NCBI GenBank assembly: GCA_964007475.1
Contig: OZ023274.1
Location: forward strand, 79,681,303 to 79,745,302
Reading direction: 5' to 3'
DNA: 64,000 nucleotides
Source: Hybos culiciformis
Lineage: Eukaryota > Arthropoda > Insecta > Diptera > Hybotidae
The translations under genes were made by a program, and so were the position numbers. The notes under the pieces are model-generated. The model did not search any database. It had not been told where the DNA came from and saw only the letters and a program-made list of their open reading frames with translations. This document shows, one piece after another, positions 13,901 through 28,900 of the stretch; positions within the stretch are counted from its first letter, which is position 1; each line of letters begins with the position of its first letter.

Positions 13901-16900
13901 TAAAAGTACAATTGTAAAGAAAATTTCGATTTTAAGAAATAAGTTCCTTTCTGAAATTCTCCGAACATATAAATTAAATTTATAATTGAAACTATGAGGA
14001 GCATAGAAATAAAATTTAAAAATAATATTAAATGAAGTTTTTAATCAAAAAAAAAACAATCTCTTTATCCAATCGCTATCTTATTATTTAGTTACGTTTA
14101 GATATAATAGTTTCATATGAAAGAATTATTTTTAGGAACTTAGGTTTTATTTAAAATCAAATTACAAAATAGATTTTAACAAGAATAATTCTTCAAAGTG
14201 TTCGTTGAATTTGTTCAAACAGCCTCCGAGATACTAATCCCTAGATATTACCAGTATTAGAGTGAAGCAATCAGAGTACTTTTTAAGTTTGACGGCTAGT
14301 AGTAAAAACATAAAATGGAACATTTGTTTTTCATCGAAGTCCATTTTTTACTTCTAAATTTGGAACCTTAAATGAAATCACTTCAAACCTTTAAACTTCT
14401 ACAAAATAGATTCTTAACCAACCCTATATTACAAAATCTGTGTACCAATGTATAATAGGTATGTTTAAAAAAATATAAATTTTTTATAAATAAATATTGT
14501 TGGTTAAATTTATTCTTATATTTATGATAATTTTTAGCTTTTTAAAAGCTAAATGTCTTAAAAATAAAATAATGAAAATATTTTTCTTTATTTTCAACAC
14601 TATCTCCATCAGACAACATTTTATTTTAATTATACCTAAATTTTTTTTTTATCCTTTAAATTTCATTTTCCTTTCCAGTATTTAATCAAGGTGATGAAGG
14701 ACGTTCTTGGTATATAATTCTAAAAGGTTCTGTTGATGTTGTTATACATGGTAAAGGAACTGTAGCCACTTTAAAAGATGGTGATGATTTTGGAAAACTT
14801 GCTTTAATTAATGATGCACCCAGGTAAAAAAAAAATGTTTCTTAAACTATGAAAAAATAATTATACATTTAATTAGATTTTTTTCTTATTATATTATATA
14901 TATATTATGTGGTATTGTACATATACATATAAAGTATGGTACATATTTATAATTAAATTTTTTTTTCTCTCGCTGAATATATTATAATTTAAATAATAAA
15001 AAGAAAATTCTTATTTTCTGCAATGAAAATATCCAGAAGATATTTTTTTTGTATTGTGTTTTATATAAAAAGAGAAAAATATACATTAATTGCACTTGTT
15101 GTACAAAAAAACAACTTAAAATTGATAGATAGCACTTTTCTGTTTTGATATTATATATAATAAAAACATACAAATGTATATGACACAACTAGTAGAAACT
15201 ATGTGTACATAAAATAAACTTAAAGGTTCTTAGAATAACATTTTATATATCAGTTTATTACTAATTTAAGGATTAAGTGGTTATTAAGGATACTTAACGA
15301 ATCTAATAATATATATTGTTCTTTTGAAACTTGAATATATACAATGCTACATATTTGAAAGTTTTTATTTACAAGAAAGGCTTATTAATTTAAAATAATT
15401 TTAATAAATGGTTGTATGTTTAAATAAAATAAAATAAAAAATATATAGAAAGAATCTTTTAATGTTCCATTTTAACATCATGTAAACAACTTATCTCATC
15501 AAAATGAAAATTTCTATGCAAATTAATATATAACAATTTCTAAAAAAAATATCTAATTCATCATTATTGCTCACAAAGCACGACTAAGCATAACATACAA
15601 TTAAATATAATGTATTAAATATATATTAATATACGGTATCACACGCAGATTATGATAAATTTCAAGTAATAGCATTTTCTGAAAATCAAATTTATGATTC
15701 GATTATGTAGAAATATGAAGAACTTGAGTTAATTGAAACTGATTATGAAATAGAAAAGCCATTATGTTACCATTAATAATCTTGAAAGATTAATGATATC
15801 AAAAATTACCACAGAATCATAATTTCATAAAGATTAAATTAACATTCTCTACTTGATAAATTGAATAAAAAATTTTTACACATTAATCATAAATGTTATA
15901 CCTATTATATAGTATGGAAATTTTAGGAAAAACCCATCAAATACACAAAAATATTTTTCATTCACATTTATTTTTAGTTTGCGTCCTTAAAAAAATATTA
16001 ACTTTGAATGATAGAAGAACTTAAATATCCGCTTTGTTTTCTTGTACATAATAAACAGAAGAACTTAAACCCAAATGAAATGTAATTAATTCTAAAATAA
16101 AAAATTAACTGTTCGAAGTTCATAAAGGTTATTTCGTCGCTCATTTCTCTTCTGTAAGTACACTTAACTTATTAATAGTGGAATAGTGCAGAGTTTAACC
16201 AAAAAGGAGCGTTACATTTAATATATTTTTAAGCCATCTCTTAAATATAAAGAACCCATCAAATAAATTCTCCGTAATAAATATTAATATTTAAATCCAC
16301 AAAAACCGAATTGATTGTATTGTAAACTTTGCATGAACATTTTTCATATGAATCAGGAAATTTTATTTTGTATGCAACTTGTACACACAATAATATTATG
16401 GTGTACATTGTTGTATGTTAAACTTGATGAATAACTTCAGAGACAGGAGTCATGTTAAATTCATCTAACCATACATAATATTCTTCATGCTTCAGTTGAT
16501 TCAATTTTCAATTATTTTCAAAACTATAAATAACTATACATAAAAATGATGTGCACTATGAAATTATTTTTTAAAAAAATTCTTTCCATCCTTTTTATTT
16601 TTATAAAAAATTTCTTGGAAAATAAAATTACTAATAATAAAAAAAAATAACAATATTAGTCAGAAATTTAAAATAGAAACCATTATATTTTGCTTTTAAT
16701 ATTGCAATTTTATTGGAATTTTCATTTATATTAGTTCGTAATAATAATAATTATTGTAAAATAATCCATTAATGCATTTAACAAGGATATTGCAAAAAAA
16801 AAATAGAAATAAAAAATTTTTAAAATTAAAAGAAACTAACATAATTAATTTCTCTTATTTATATTTCTTTTATTTTTTATTTCTGCTCTAACACACTAAA

Positions 16901-19900
16901 AAATTTAATAATGAATGAAAAGGGCTGCTACTATTGTACTAAAAGAAAATAATTGTCATTTATTGAGAGTGGATAAGGAACATTTTAATAGAATACTAAG
17001 AGACGTTGAGGCTAACACATTAAGGTTACAGGAGCATGGTAAAGATGTTTTAGTATTGGAAAGAGTTGCTAAACAACGAGGACATTCAGCATTTAAGTAT
17101 GTTTTAATAAATAATATAGATTTTATTTTTTTATTTTATTACTAATATAATATTGTAAATAAGACCATTGTATATATATAAATGAGAAATTGTATATACA
17201 CGTAGTAGGAACCTTATATTATATTATTGCAATTATCTATAATAATCGATTATAATTACAAAGTTCGATAGAACTGAACTTTAACCTAACTATTAGCAAT
17301 CAATCATTCGTTAATTTAAATAAATTTTATAAAAACTTCATATATTATCTAAATAAAAAATCTAATAACTTTTTTAGATTTCGAAACCGATAGGAGGTTT
17401 TTTTACAGAAATTATATGGATTAAGCATATAATAGATTAACTTTTAATGATGATCTAAACTTCCTGAAATAAAAATACAGACAGTTAGTTATATGTAGTC
17501 ATTAATACTCTTACATCCTTGAAGTACTGTACATATATTCTATATAAAAACTAATACTACCTAGATATTATATATAAAAACTTTTACTATATTGCAATGC
17601 TAATAACAAAAATATTAAGAAACCAGAAAACTTTATTCAATTTGTTTTCTTTAATTCAACAAATCCGAATCAATCTTTTAAATATTAAAGAAAATTGATG
17701 TGCTTAAATTTTTCTTTCTGTTGTCTTCGAAAGTAAAGTATATTTAGCTTTCATTTTCAAGAGGAAAAAACATTTTTTTCCAATAAAAATGAAAATTAAC
17801 TTAATAAAATTGTATTTTAAGATATTTTAAGATGTATAAAACCTGTGTGATGTTATATTATATTTATATTTTAACACATTCAGTTACTTCTTATATACTT
17901 TATATTTACCATTTTATGTTTTCTTTCACAAACAGAAGTTGTTAATTTTTCTCAGAGGTGGTATAATTTATCAAAAGTTAAATTTGAATTTAGATCTTAA
18001 AGATTAATTGGAAAATAAATTTACCGCATTTATGAATTAAAGGTATTTTATATAGAGAATATCGCATCAAGGGTATATAATTTTTTTGTTACTACATTTA
18101 TTCGTTTTATACAAAATAAACTTATAAAAATAGACTTTAAAGAACTAAGTGGTAGCATACCAACAATTTTACGACCAAAATTTAACAAAACTCAATTCGA
18201 ACTAATTGGGAATGTTGCATAGTTTTCCTATTTCCTCTAAAGTGAAATTTTTAAATAAATTTAATATCTAATACTTCGATATTTCTAAGTTCAAAAGAGT
18301 AATTTTTTTACCTAAAGGGGTTAATTGTGTTTACATTTTCATTTCATCAAATTTATTTGAACTTATGAAAATCTGACCATAATAATAAAAAAAAAAACAC
18401 TAAATTAGAATTCATATAACGATTACAGAATTCTTAATGAGCTGATGAAAAACAAAAAAAAAAAGAATTATTTTAATGAAAGAAAAATCTTAATACAAAG
18501 ATTAATTAAACATTTCCATGGAAATAAAATGATTGTATTTTTGTTATTCTTATTCCCGTATTTAACCAATAATAAATTAACAACAAAATAAATAAATATA
18601 AATTTAGATTTCAAACTTCAATAGCTAATTAACCACTTTCTTAATTAATAGCTTTATAGAATTTCAAAGTTCGTTTTAGAATTCTCATTTTCAAGATTAT
18701 TTAAAATATACTTTCCACCATAATTGATGAATTTAATTATGTATAAATTTCAAATGAAATAATAACTATATATAGTAAACAATAAATTCTGTAGGCAAAA
18801 TTACTTAATTAATTTAAATTATTTACTTCTTGAAATTTTTCGAATTATTTAAATTATTTTAAAAGTTTTTCTGTATAATAGACGAAACTTCCAGAACTAA
18901 TATTCTAAATAATTTTGTTAAACAATTTTTTCTACCACTTTTATTAACGACCGACAATATAATATACAAAATACATATTTTTGTATAGTAAATATTTGTT
19001 TTCATAAAAATAAGAAAGCTATTTTTAAAGGTTTGACTATTATTATGGTGGTCTTAGTTTCTGAAATTTATAATTTACTTAATTGAAGTTTGTTTTGTCA
19101 TCCGTAGTTATAAATTTTGTTTTTTTAAATTATTTTTTTTAAAATTTAAGTTCTTTAAAAACATCTTTTCTTCTATATTTTTTTTGAATAATTTCATAAA
19201 AAACATTGAAATTCATACGTATAGCCAAAAACAGCTACTTCTGGTCTATCTTCAGTAAAAAAAAGAAAAAAAAAAGACAATTTTATGAAAATGCACTTTA
19301 ATAAAGAAAATGTTGAATATAAATGAAATTTTTCCTCTTATATTACTAAATTATTATTTTGGGGGTGGACAATATTTTTCGAAAAATAATGTTAGCATTT
19401 TCTTGACAACTTCGCTACAATTTTCTTCTATTATTTCGTAACTAAAATTATATTATCATATTTTTGGATTGTTTTGAATATTGTTAAGCCAACAGCGAGT
19501 TCTATGACATCTCACTTTAACTTTTATTTGAAAAGCTGAAGCCAGACTATACACTTATACTCAAAAATATATATAGTCGATCGGTGCACTCAAATTTCAG
19601 AAAATGAAATATTATTTATTTTATTTTTTTGCACTAAGAAAAAATAAATTCAAAAATATTAATTTTATTTATTCATATAATAAAGTTTAAATAAATATTT
19701 TTTTTGTTGCAGGAACTTCTTCATTTTTTTATACTGTCTTCAGAAGCAGTAATATTTTATTCAATTATAAATATATGTATAGGAAAAAAATAAAGTTAAA
19801 GCTTATTTAAAAATATTATGAGATTTTATTTTCATATAACGATATAAAATTTGTGAAACTGTATGTAATATATAAACATTGTGTACATACACTACATCAT

Positions 19901-22900
19901 CGTTGTACTTAGAACTTAAAATTTAAAATTTATTAGAATTTCCACGAAACAAAATTAAATTTATGGATGATTTTATTTTTTTCGTTAAATTTTATTAGAT
20001 GAATAACAAGGTAGTGGTTTTTAAAAGTGAAATAATGGTTAATTTTTTATCACGCAGTCTTTAAACTGAAGGACATTAAATATCAATAGTGTTTAGGATA
20101 TTTCAATTCAGTTAACACTAATAAAAGACGAAATTTTCACTATACCTATGAATGATTTTCAAAGAAAATTTAATTTTTTTTTTTTCATTTTCCCATGAAG
20201 CTAAACTTTTCAAGCATAAGAGACGCATAAAAAAATAAATAAAAAATTTAAATGCGATTTATTTTCTGAAAATTAAATGTAAATAAAGTAAAAGAGCTTA
20301 TCAAGTATGAATAACAGAAAAAAAATAAAAATCTTGATTACATTTTTTTTATTTTTTTTTAACTTTAAAGAAGCAAGGGTATACAATAAAAATTATGTTT
20401 AACATGTTTTTTGTTTTTTATTTTTTCTATTCTTATATTCTTTCAGGTACACAGTTATGTCGGGAACACCAGCAAAAATGTTAGAACATTTATTAGAAAC
20501 ACGTTTGGGAGGACAAGCGGGACCAAATGATCCATTTTTGGATGATTTTTTATTAACACATATTGTTTTTATGCCAGTAGCACAATTAGTCGATGAATTA
20601 GCAAATTAATATCCTTTTTAAAATACACGAAAATTAAATTTGAAAAAAATAAAATAAAAAAACTTAAATATTTGAATTGCAATGAAAATTAGGATAGATA
20701 AAGTATTTTCAAAATTAAAATTGTACTTTACTTTGTGAAAACTAGGTTATAGTGTATAAACTATTTTTGTTTTCGAAATCTAAATAATTTTCAAAGAATA
20801 ATAGCCGTATTACAAAAATGTCGATCTACAAGCAACTGTTTTTAAGATATACAGATTTTTATTAATTAATTATATTTTTTAAATACCAAAACATCTATTA
20901 GTCATCTATTAGTAAAGTTTTTAAAATGCAAATTATAATTTTTCCCAATTTTTATATTCTAATAGACTTCAAGAGCATATCTATGATATTTATATATCGT
21001 TTATTATTTCATTTTTTCATTAATCTCACATTTGAGCTTAATGTATACAGAATGCTTTTAAATTTCAGGAAAACATAAAAAAAGATATCTAAATAATATT
21101 TCGAATACATCGGTCTCAAATACTAATTCCATATACGTTTCAAAAAGCTTAAAGTTTTTATTTTATATAAACTTGAAATTTATTTATCTTATATGAAACC
21201 ATATTTTTGCAGTTAGTCATTTTTTTTTACCTTTTATGTCGGACACACGTTTTTATTCTCAAAAGTCAAAAATTTATGTTTCTTTTTTCTTTCATATGTG
21301 ACTTCATTGAAATTGTTATTATTTTTTTTTTGCTTGGTCATTTTATTCAATATCATACGTGCAGGGCAAAATAAAAATTTTTTAAGGAAATTTAAAACTC
21401 AATTCAGTATATTTGTAAAAATAACCTTCAGTGTTAGAAAAAATAAAAAAAAAAACCCTTTTTTATTATTATTTTATATTAATGTAAAATTTTAATTAAA
21501 AAATACATACTATGACCAATCCTTAATCCTTCAATATTGTGTGTCAAAATGCCAGTAAGTGTGTGGAATGTGGATCATCAAAAAAAGTGTTTTTTTATTT
21601 AATTCTCCAAATTTTTACCGGGATGTTGAAGATTTAATTTTATATTCAAACAATGTCTGATTACCTATTAAAAGTATATTATATTAATGTTATAAATGTT
21701 TTGTAATATACAATACTACAATATGTCCTATATAAAACTAAACTATTTCTATGCTCTGAAAACTGAATATTTTAAATAACTTAAAATCAGGAATATACCT
21801 ACGCAAATATAATATTGTTATTTATATCATCCATCTTTTATAAATGAAAAAAAAAGAACTTAATGAAATTACTACATTTGTAAAGTAAAATATTTTTGTA
21901 AAAGAAAAACAAAAATACATAAACCCTTTCTGATTTCAATAAAAGCAGAATATATATAATATACTTAATATAATTCTTGAAAATCACGTAAATTAAATTT
22001 TTTATCCACAAAAATCATATTTATTATTTCAATTAAATATTTCCATAAGATTTATCTAAATAAATTGAAAAAAAAAAATAATTTTTAAATATGTCCTGTT
22101 TTTAAGTTGAAGTCGCATTTTCTTTTTATCAATGTATAAATCAGAATTCAAAGTTAATTGAAATTGAATTTTTAATTCCCCTCTTTATTTTGCTGTTTTA
22201 CTGTGTAAAACAGAATAAATGGTTAAGATTTCATGAACCTAAATATAAAAATATGTGTTTTCACATTAATCCTTTTTACAAGAAAAAAAATTAAATATTA
22301 TGTATTTTTGAATAAAGGTCGTAAATTTAAGTTATTTATCTTCATCACCTTAAAAGGATATATGTATATGATAAAATATGTTAGGCTTTACATATAAAGA
22401 TATTTTAAAATGAACATTTCACTTCTGTTTTTTTTTTTAAATTACGATGAAAATTCCTATGCTTAGAGATGATACGTAATTATAAAGAATATTTCATAAA
22501 ATTTTAAATAAATATTTTAAGTCATTTAAGCACTTTGAAATTTATTCAAAATTCTACAGCTTTTATATTTTTCGAATTTGTTTTTATTATTTTTGTTTTT
22601 ATTATATGTTTAGTTTTGTTATATTTTTAGCTTATATATAGATTCAAACATTTTAAAGGATCAGGAATATACGGAGAGAAAATTTTGGTCGTCTATTGAA
22701 ACTTAACCAATTTATATTCAATGAAAATTTCTGAATTTCTATTTTCAAAATAAAACTTATTTTGCTAATCACAGAAAAACTGAAGTGATACTTTTTTCAA
22801 GATACGTGTATACAAATGAAAATAAGTTTTTCAAAATATCACGTACAAATATATTTAAACTAATGTTCTAAAATCAAAAGCATAAATAAAATGATTCTAT

Positions 22901-25900
22901 CATTTATAAAAAAAAATTGTGAATCATTTTTATCCACAATCAATTTTCAATTGGCATCTCGTTAAAGGATAATTCAATAAAACTTTTCGCTATCCTGGAA
23001 ATAATTGACTTTATTACATGATGATTTTTATTGTCATATATTTTTTCATTTGTCATTTTGTCAATTTGACGGCAAAAAAATGTTTTAATAAATTTTTAGA
23101 ATATACAAGCGGATATATAGTGAACGTAGGGATTTAAACGTATATTTAATTATTTATACATTTATAAAATTTTATTTATACAATTTTCCTTAACCGCTGT
23201 GCACTTTTCATTGTATTGGCGAAGGTACTCAAACCCAAGAGGATCGAGAATATATTATTTCATTTAGAAAAAGAGTTGTATTATTTATTCAAAAATGGGT
23301 AGTTGCAGTACGACATGCAGTATTCGAAGATCCAATAGCCTGTGATTTTATTGAGGTAAGAATAATATCGATTACATAACTTTTATTTATAATTTAACCT
23401 CAAAGAATAAAAAAAACTGTTTATGCAAGTAATCCAATTTATAAGTTTTATTAAGGGCAATCAAGTGTTAAATTAATATAATGTATGTATATATTACATA
23501 TATAATGTATGTATATAGTATATATATGTTGGCCAAGGGAAGTTTTGTTTTTTTTTTTTGAAAATCATGTTTAATAAATGAAAAGTTTGAATACTTCGAT
23601 TTGATCAACGCAAGTTTTCTTCTATAAAAGACAATGATTCTAAATGTTCATATTATTTTAAAGGAAACAAATCTCAGAACAAATGTAAAGAAATCTTCAG
23701 TCTATTAAAACTTTCAAGATACAAAAATTATCCTTAAACTATTTTATAATTAATTCATCACATCATTTTGGTATAGTGACATTTATCTATTTAAGTAAAA
23801 TTTACCACATATTTCTGAATTACGTAAATGAGCTCTTCCTGTGCTTAGTCTTTTTACTAATAAAATAAAAATGTAGCATAATAAAAATAAATTGAATTCC
23901 TGCTGAGAATTACGTTCAAATATATATGCAGAAACTTTATAAGTTTATCTAAATGTCATAAAACATAAAGTATATTTTATTAGATCAAAAATATAAAAAT
24001 ACAAAATTTATAAAAAAGTTTATTATATACTCAATTTACATATAAAACTCAAGCAATAACATAGCTTAATCCTTTTGAAGTGTGATAAAAGTCTTACATA
24101 AATTTTGCTTTATTATTAAACTAAAACCAAACAATACTTGAATTTTTTTTTTATATACAATTTTCCTTTTAAATAACAATTTTAATGAAATCATAACGTT
24201 TTGGAAAACATGACTGTCATCCTATAACTAACTTGATGAAATAACATTGATGAAAGTTTTTTTTTATTAAGTTGATATAATATATGGTTATAAAGTATTC
24301 TGTTTTATGTTTACAAAAAAAAAATTCTTATTCTGTCTATTTTGTTTTTTTTTTTTTTTCTATTTTCCTATATTTTCATTCATTTAATTTTTACAGGAAG
24401 TAGCATCAGAAGTAGAAGCTGATCCTGATTTACATGAAGAAACAAGTATAATACATCACGTATTAACACAATTATCTAGATATCAAGAAGATAGAAATCA
24501 ACACGCTGGACAAAAATGGAAATTACCACCAAACGGACAACCAATATGTTTATTTAGTGGTAACACATCAAATTCTAGAATTGTTATTAGACCAGATGAT
24601 GATAGTAAGTTTTTTTCAATAAAACATGTACATATTGAATTTTATTTATAGAATGGAAAAAAAACCATATATGATTGTGTTAAATGTATCAATAAATTGT
24701 TAATTAAAAAACGTGTAGTAAAAAAAATTATTGTAATATTTTTGCAAACTTTTATGTTATTCTTCATCCATGGCGTTTTGTGTACTTACACTTAGCATAG
24801 TTTAGGATTTTCAGTTTATAAAGAGATTACACACAAGAGAAATCAGACTAACATTTTTAATCTGAACTTATTTATTCGACAAATAGTACATACAGCTTTG
24901 TTTATTTCCATCATTTTCTTATTTTTTTAGTCTGTACCTACTAAAATGATTTTAATTATTCAACTATGGTAAAATATTATTCTACAACTACATCCGAATC
25001 TGTACTCAAATTTTCGTCTTAAAAATATGGTGTCAAACTATATTTTAACTAATATTAATTTTTATAGTTCCTATAATTAAGGAAGAAATACACTCACATA
25101 ACGTTATATGATTTAAAAAAACATCAAATACATCATTTTATTTAAATCATCAACTTAAATCCTTTTTAATTTTTGTTTTTATTGCTTGATTAGCTTCTTT
25201 ACTTGATTTTCACTTATAGTGTTCAACTATAATTCTTTTTAATTGCTTGTCAAAATTTATTTCATAATCTTTTTATCTTAAATGACACACCTTATTTACG
25301 TTCAGTATTAATAGTTAGTTCTATAGTAAAAAAAAATTAAAGAAGATTATTTTGCAAAATTTTGAAGAAATGATTTATTTTTACACGTACCTACATATAT
25401 GATAAAATTATAATCCCACTGAATATTGTTTTCATTGTACAACACTATGTTTAGTATGAAAAGAAGTAATAAGCATAAGTATACGAAAATATGTAAACTT
25501 TTTCCACCTCCTGAGTTTATCAACCCCTAATACTGAGAAAATATGATTTATAATATAATGTTAACTCAGGTAAGCTTTTGAGACAAAATACAAAATAAAT
25601 GTATAGTGAGAATCATTAATTGTATAAGAGTAAAACATTTTTATTTTTCCACAATTCATATTTTTCCACCTACATCGAGCTTAAAAGAATTCTTAGTTAA
25701 GTTAAGTTATTTTTTGCTACTTCCGATTCCATATTATGTTATTTTGTTTTATTTTACAAAGATTAAGTTACAGATAATAATTTTTTAATATCCTTAACAA
25801 TGTGAATGTAGCATTCAAATATATTATATATAAAATTATTTTTCTATTTTCAGTAATTTTTCGTGTTTACTGTGCTGATCACACATATTGTACATTAAGA

Positions 25901-28900
25901 TTTCCATTACATACCACATCAGAAATAATTAAAGCATGTGCTGCTGATAAATTACAATTGAATCGTGGACCAGAAGATTTAATTTTAGTTGAAGTTAGAT
26001 CAAACGGTGAACGTTCCATATTTAAAGATAATGATGTCAGTATACCTACCGGATTGGCAATTAATGGTCGTTTATTTGTTTCAGTTAAAGATCATTTAGA
26101 CGCTCTGGTTAGTTAACAATTCAATGATATTAATAAATATACTAAAGTTAAAATCACAAATAATGAATTTAAATTAAAAGACTTTATTAATCAATTTGTA
26201 TAAAGATAACTCGAAAAACACACAGAGTATGTATAAAATGTTCTATATTGAATTTCAAAATTAATTAAACACCTTATTGTCACTATAACTAGCGATTACT
26301 AAAGATTTCTATGTCCAAATTATTTCTAAGTTACATTTAAGAGGTTAACTGTTTTGCTGACATTATTGTTTGCAACTTATATTTCGTTCAGAACGTTTCT
26401 GCAAGAACACATTGTAAAAAAAAAAGAAAATTTTTACTTTCAAAGAATAAAAAAATAAAAAATTGAACTTGCTGATTGATAAATTGAATCAATTATTTAT
26501 TTAAAAATATTTCCTTTCATTCTCTATTTACTTTTCTAAATTGATTTAATGAATAATTCATTTGTTTGGTTGTGTTTACAAAAAATTATCTTAAAAGATT
26601 GTTTAAGCAAATTATCTTTGGCGTTTCATTTAAATTTTAAATTTTTTATTTATTTTTAATATTTACAAAAAAAAACAAAAACAGACTCCTTTACCAGAAC
26701 AAGAAGGCGCCACCGAAGGTATTGATACTGACATTGAAATTTTAAGTACCAAAGAATTAGGTTATCATATAACTTTATTTGACTGGGATTTATTTTGGGC
26801 TGTACATGAATATGAATTACTTTATCATACATTTGGTCGCCATCATTTCGGCAAGGTAAATAATTTTAATATTATATATTGTGTATGTTATTTATTTATA
26901 ATTAAATTTTTCAAGGTAACAATTTTTATATATTTTGTTGTTCTCTAATTAAGACATTGTAAGGAATATTTACACTTAATTACATAGGTATATGAGAAAA
27001 AATAAAATTATATTTAGAAAATATGTAGGTGAAAAATGAAAATTTCTTATACAAATAGAAATTGTTTATATATAATTAAATTGTTATTCCGTTGTGGTAC
27101 AATTTAACCCATATATTGTTGATCGATGATTGCATTTCAAATGTTTTTTTATCTGGATTAAATTAATTATCGAATAGAAGTGAACAGATTTTCGAATAAA
27201 ATGAACAGATATTTCAAAAATTTTTGAGAATTGTTTTAAACTTTATCATTAAGGTTTCTTCAAATCACTTAGGCTGAAAGTCTTTTAGAGTTATATCAGA
27301 AATTAGAAAGATGAACTAGACCTGATTGTTTAAAGTTTATAGCATTAGTGAGTGCTTGTCATCTTTGCCTCAATCAGTACCATTATCGTGACGAAACTAT
27401 TTTTAAATCAAACAAAAATTAACATCGAACTCTCATTATTTGCTGATTAAAGCAAATACTTTACTAATGGACCGTCAACAACAATTCTATTAAAATTATT
27501 CAAATCTTCGACTTAGAATTATGATCAAAATTTGCTTTCTTCACGCCTCAAGAATAATTTGCTGAATTTTAAAATTATGGTAATATTATTTTTATCTTAA
27601 TCACAAAGGAATTAAAGTTCTAAGTTTTTTTTTACATACATAAAGCAGGTACATATCTAAAGGGCATAACTTTCTGTCAAAAAAGAAAATGTGTTATATT
27701 TAACCTCAATTTTTTTTTTTTTTGCCAGTTGACAAATTAAATAGAAACATAAAAACATCACTGACTACAAGAGGTCAAAGATTATTCATACAAAAAATAA
27801 CAAAACTATACCGATGTCATTCGTCACAAAAACCAAAAAAAAAAACCATATCCCTTTTTTTTAATCTTCTGAGAAACAATTTTTATGTTCAAAATTTATA
27901 TGTTTCACAAAGAAAAATTGAATAATAAATTTTTAATATTTTCTTTAATCTTATCAAAAAATATATAAATATGTATATTATAATTTTATCTTAAAATGTG
28001 TAGTAAATTTCATATATACATATATGTCACAAAGATTTAATACGAGAATATTAGAGTGTTCCAAAACTAATGATTGCAACATACTCTCATTAGGAAAGAC
28101 CTCATTTGTAACAATATACAAATTGTAGTAAATTTACAGCTTACTACAAGCACTGAAATGAAATCAAGAAAATCTATATATGTAATATTTGGAATTATAA
28201 ATGTCAAAATATTAACCTATAATAAATAGTTTTAGATACTAAAATCCTTGTTCAATTTCCAAAACAAAATATTCTAAACTTTTAATAATAAATCAAAAAA
28301 AGTAATTTTCTTTAATATTACAAAAAGTAATTTACACTTAATGTGTACTTTAAGAAACATATGTGGCTCTTGTCTATTAACAATTTACATTGAATCAAAA
28401 TTTTTTCTTACAAAGATTTAGTGCAAGGGTTAAAATACATTGTGTGTCATTCAAGGTTGCCCCACATAACATTTTTGTTTCTCTCTTTTTCACTTTTCCA
28501 CAGTAATGAAAATGTGAATTTTAATATTACATTTTAGATTGTTATATGAACGTTAAAAATAAACATATCGTTTTTATGATAACTTTTGGCATGTTTTCAT
28601 AAAATGCTTGTATTAAAATTTATATTCTTAATTAAGTTCTAACTATATTATTTTCACAGTTTATTATGTTGTGTTGTGTTGCATCCACAATGCATATATG
28701 ATATGGCATGCAGATTGTGCACACAAATTTTAAGTAAAGAGCTTCAACAATATAGACACTTATTATATACATATGTAGATGTACATATATATTTTATTGA
28801 ATAATCTCATAAATTTATATGTACACACACATAAAATGTAACATTATGATGAAAAATTAAATTAAATTTATGCATATAAATATGGATTATAAAATTTTAA

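Larger units (their letters stand above)
4895..14678 (+). other. Epac intron 4, host of two transposon insertions
   Basis: A 9.8 kb intron with donor GTAAGT and acceptor TTTCCAG. About 6008-10985 is a non-LTR retrotransposon and 12678-13410 a foldback element. The flanks 4895-5985, 10997-12667 and 13421-14678 are plain AT-rich intron sequence in which I see nothing more. The surrounding exons stay in phase, so the insertions are compatible with normal splicing. Confidence 0.8.

Noticed and set aside
16915..17145. Separate 76-codon ORF starting MKRAATIV
   Set aside because: It is Epac exon 6 read through its splice sites; the ATG lies in the intron.
20604..20609. Apparent premature stop of Epac after ELAN
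   Set aside because: It is explained by the AT-AC splice donor; joining to 23205 restores the frame and conserved sequence.
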